NCBI GenBank assembly: GCA_963716135.1
Contig: OY970289.1
Span: 434,001 to 498,000, forward strand
DNA from: CAVRAW01 sp963716135
GTDB lineage: Bacteria; Planctomycetota; Planctomycetia; Pirellulales; JADZDJ01
DNA length: 64,000 nucleotides
Direction of reading: 5' to 3'
Positions 63,028-64,000 of the stretch are shown one piece after another. Every line of letters starts with the position of its first letter. The first letter of the stretch is position 1. The notes beneath the pieces were generated by a model. The model ran no database searches and had not been told where the DNA came from. It saw only the letters and a program-made list of their open reading frames with translations. The position numbers were made by a program, and so were the translations under genes.

Positions 63028-64000
63028 ATGGTGTTGATTTTCGTCGTGATCCTGATCGCACTCGGGTTCGAGTACATCAACGGCTTTCACGACACGGCCA
63101 ATTCGATCGCCACGGTCGTCGCCACCAAGGTGCTCACGCCACGGCAGGCCGTCGTCATGGCCGCCTGCACCAATCTGATCGGGGCGCTGTGCGGCACGGC
63201 CGTGGCCACGACGATCGCATTGGGAATAATCGATCCGAGCGTCGCCACGCAAAAATCGCTGATGTGCCGCCTGTTGGCGGCCATCGTCTGGAATTTGGTC
63301 ACCTGGCGTGCGGGGCTGCCTAGCAGCTCCAGCCATGCGCTGATCGGCGGGTTGGTGGGGGCGGCGGTCGCCGCGGCCGGCAACTTCAGCGCGGTCATCT
63401 GGTCGCAGCCCGAGGGGCCACACTGGTACACCTACAAAGGCTTGCTTTGGAAAGTGATCGTGCCCATGATCGCTTCGCCGATTTCCGGGTTCTTGCTAGG
63501 CGTGTTCATCATGGCATTGCTGTATGCACTGCTGCGCAATTGGAAGCCGCGCACGGTGAACGCCGTTTTCGGCCGCGCTCAGATGTTCAGCGCCGCCGGC
63601 ATGGGATTGATGCACGGCACCAACGATGCGCAAAAGACGATGGGCATCATCGCGCTGGCGTTGGCGGCCGGCACCGCCAATGGACGCCTGGACAATTTGC
63701 CCTGGTGGCTTTCGTTCCTCCGCGTTGCAGCGCCCGAGCCGGGACAAACCCTGTCCATTGCCCTGTGGATCAAAGTAATGTGCGCGCTGGTGATGGCGGC
63801 GGGCACGGCGTCCGGCGGTTGGCGCATCATCCGCACGCTGGGGCACAAGATGGTCCACCTGCAGCCGGTCAATGGGTTCGCCGCGGAAACCAGTTCGGCC
63901 GCCATCATCGGCTTGTGTTCGCACTTCGGCATCCCGGTTTCAACCACGCACAATGTTTCGGCGGCCATCATGGGCGTCGGCGCCGCCAAGCGATTCAACG
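63028..64000 (+). CDS. pit: inorganic phosphate transporter, Pit family (C-terminus cut by window end)
   Basis: The visible 324 residues form a Pi:H+ symporter. Repeat 1 signature is 'LGFEYINGFHDTANSIATVVATKVLTPRQAV' and repeat 2 'GMGLMHGTNDAQKTMGIIALALAAGT', the paired GxxDxxN-type motifs of Pit/PiT proteins. 'RAGLPSSSSHALIGGLVGAAVAA' and 'FGIPVSTTHNVSAAIMGVGAAKRFN' are the conserved S-S/T-T-H blocks. Start ATG 63028 after the DUF47 partner. The gene continues beyond 64000, with only a few dozen residues probably missing. Confidence 0.94.
   Translation, partial: MVLIFVVILIALGFEYINGFHDTANSIATVVATKVLTPRQAVVMAACTNLIGALCGTAVATTIALGIIDPSVATQKSLMCRLLAAIVWNLVTWRAGLPSSSSHALIGGLVGAAVAAAGNFSAVIWSQPEGPHWYTYKGLLWKVIVPMIASPISGFLLGVFIMALLYALLRNWKPRTVNAVFGRAQMFSAAGMGLMHGTNDAQKTMGIIALALAAGTANGRLDNLPWWLSFLRVAAPEPGQTLSIALWIKVMCALVMAAGTASGGWRIIRTLGHKMVHLQPVNGFAAETSSAAIIGLCSHFGIPVSTTHNVSAAIMGVGAAKRFN

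Overview
The window looks like a chromosomal stretch from a GC-rich planctomycete, most likely of the Pirellulales type. Support comes from a cysteine-rich Lpg1974/BBP7-like outer-membrane protein, secreted PQQ-type beta-propellers opening with a W-P-Q-W-R-G motif, many small planctomycete-type orphan proteins, a futalosine (mqn) menaquinone cluster, a membrane pyrophosphatase, and a Rho factor with a glycine/arginine-rich N-terminus. I see no prophage, insertion sequence, CRISPR array, rRNA or intact tRNA. Nearly everything is core or envelope metabolism.

Layout. 1-10.2 kb: a secreted beta-propeller (cut by the window edge), small orphans, a CitMHS/NhaD-type transporter, RNase D, the outer-membrane protein, rpsU, a hemerythrin-like protein and an SDR epimerase translationally coupled to an orphan. 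10.25-11.35 kb: gene-free, repeat-rich. 11.3-14.9 kb: an AhpD-like and a VOC protein, recG and a small membrane protein. 14.9-18.4 kb (minus): menG-ubiX-mqnP-mqnE, the late steps and one early step of futalosine menaquinone synthesis. 18.6-24.8 kb: comB-like, glyS, a TIM-barrel isomerase, a zinc-ribbon membrane protein, an NrnA-like DHH phosphoesterase and ribF. 25-32.8 kb: Ppx/GppA, a CobB-like pseudoenzyme, pdxJ, dapA, pabB and a divergent acyltransferase. 32.9-46.8 kb: a membrane-anchored beta-propeller, a giant MscS channel, hppA, a GT2 glycosyltransferase, an HlyD/DHA2 efflux system, a 49-residue basic protein and a haem-c-site protein. 47.3-51.1 kb (minus): gdpD-glpD-glpK, a glycerophosphodiester/glycerol operon. 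51.2-56.3 kb: repeat-scaffold and secreted proteins plus a thioredoxin/YHS-like fusion. 56.6-58.4 kb: rho behind a clear promoter and a roughly 515-nt hairpin-rich leader. 58.5-62.1 kb (minus): three envelope glycosyltransferases. 62.4-64 kb: DUF47-Pit phosphate uptake.

The most striking global property is that at least 17 otherwise well-conserved genes, several normally essential, are broken by 21 small frame shifts. Eleven are repaired by adding one base. The other ten are all repaired by restoring one GC/CG dinucleotide at a GC-rich site. This points to systematic consensus error rather than gene decay, and I annotate these genes as single full-length features with the break positions.

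The most interesting biological leads are the structured rho leader with mutually exclusive hairpins, the CobB-like protein that has lost both its P-loop and its amidotransferase cysteine, and several families of short degenerate tandem or palindromic repeats placed at gene borders, often directly before start codons.
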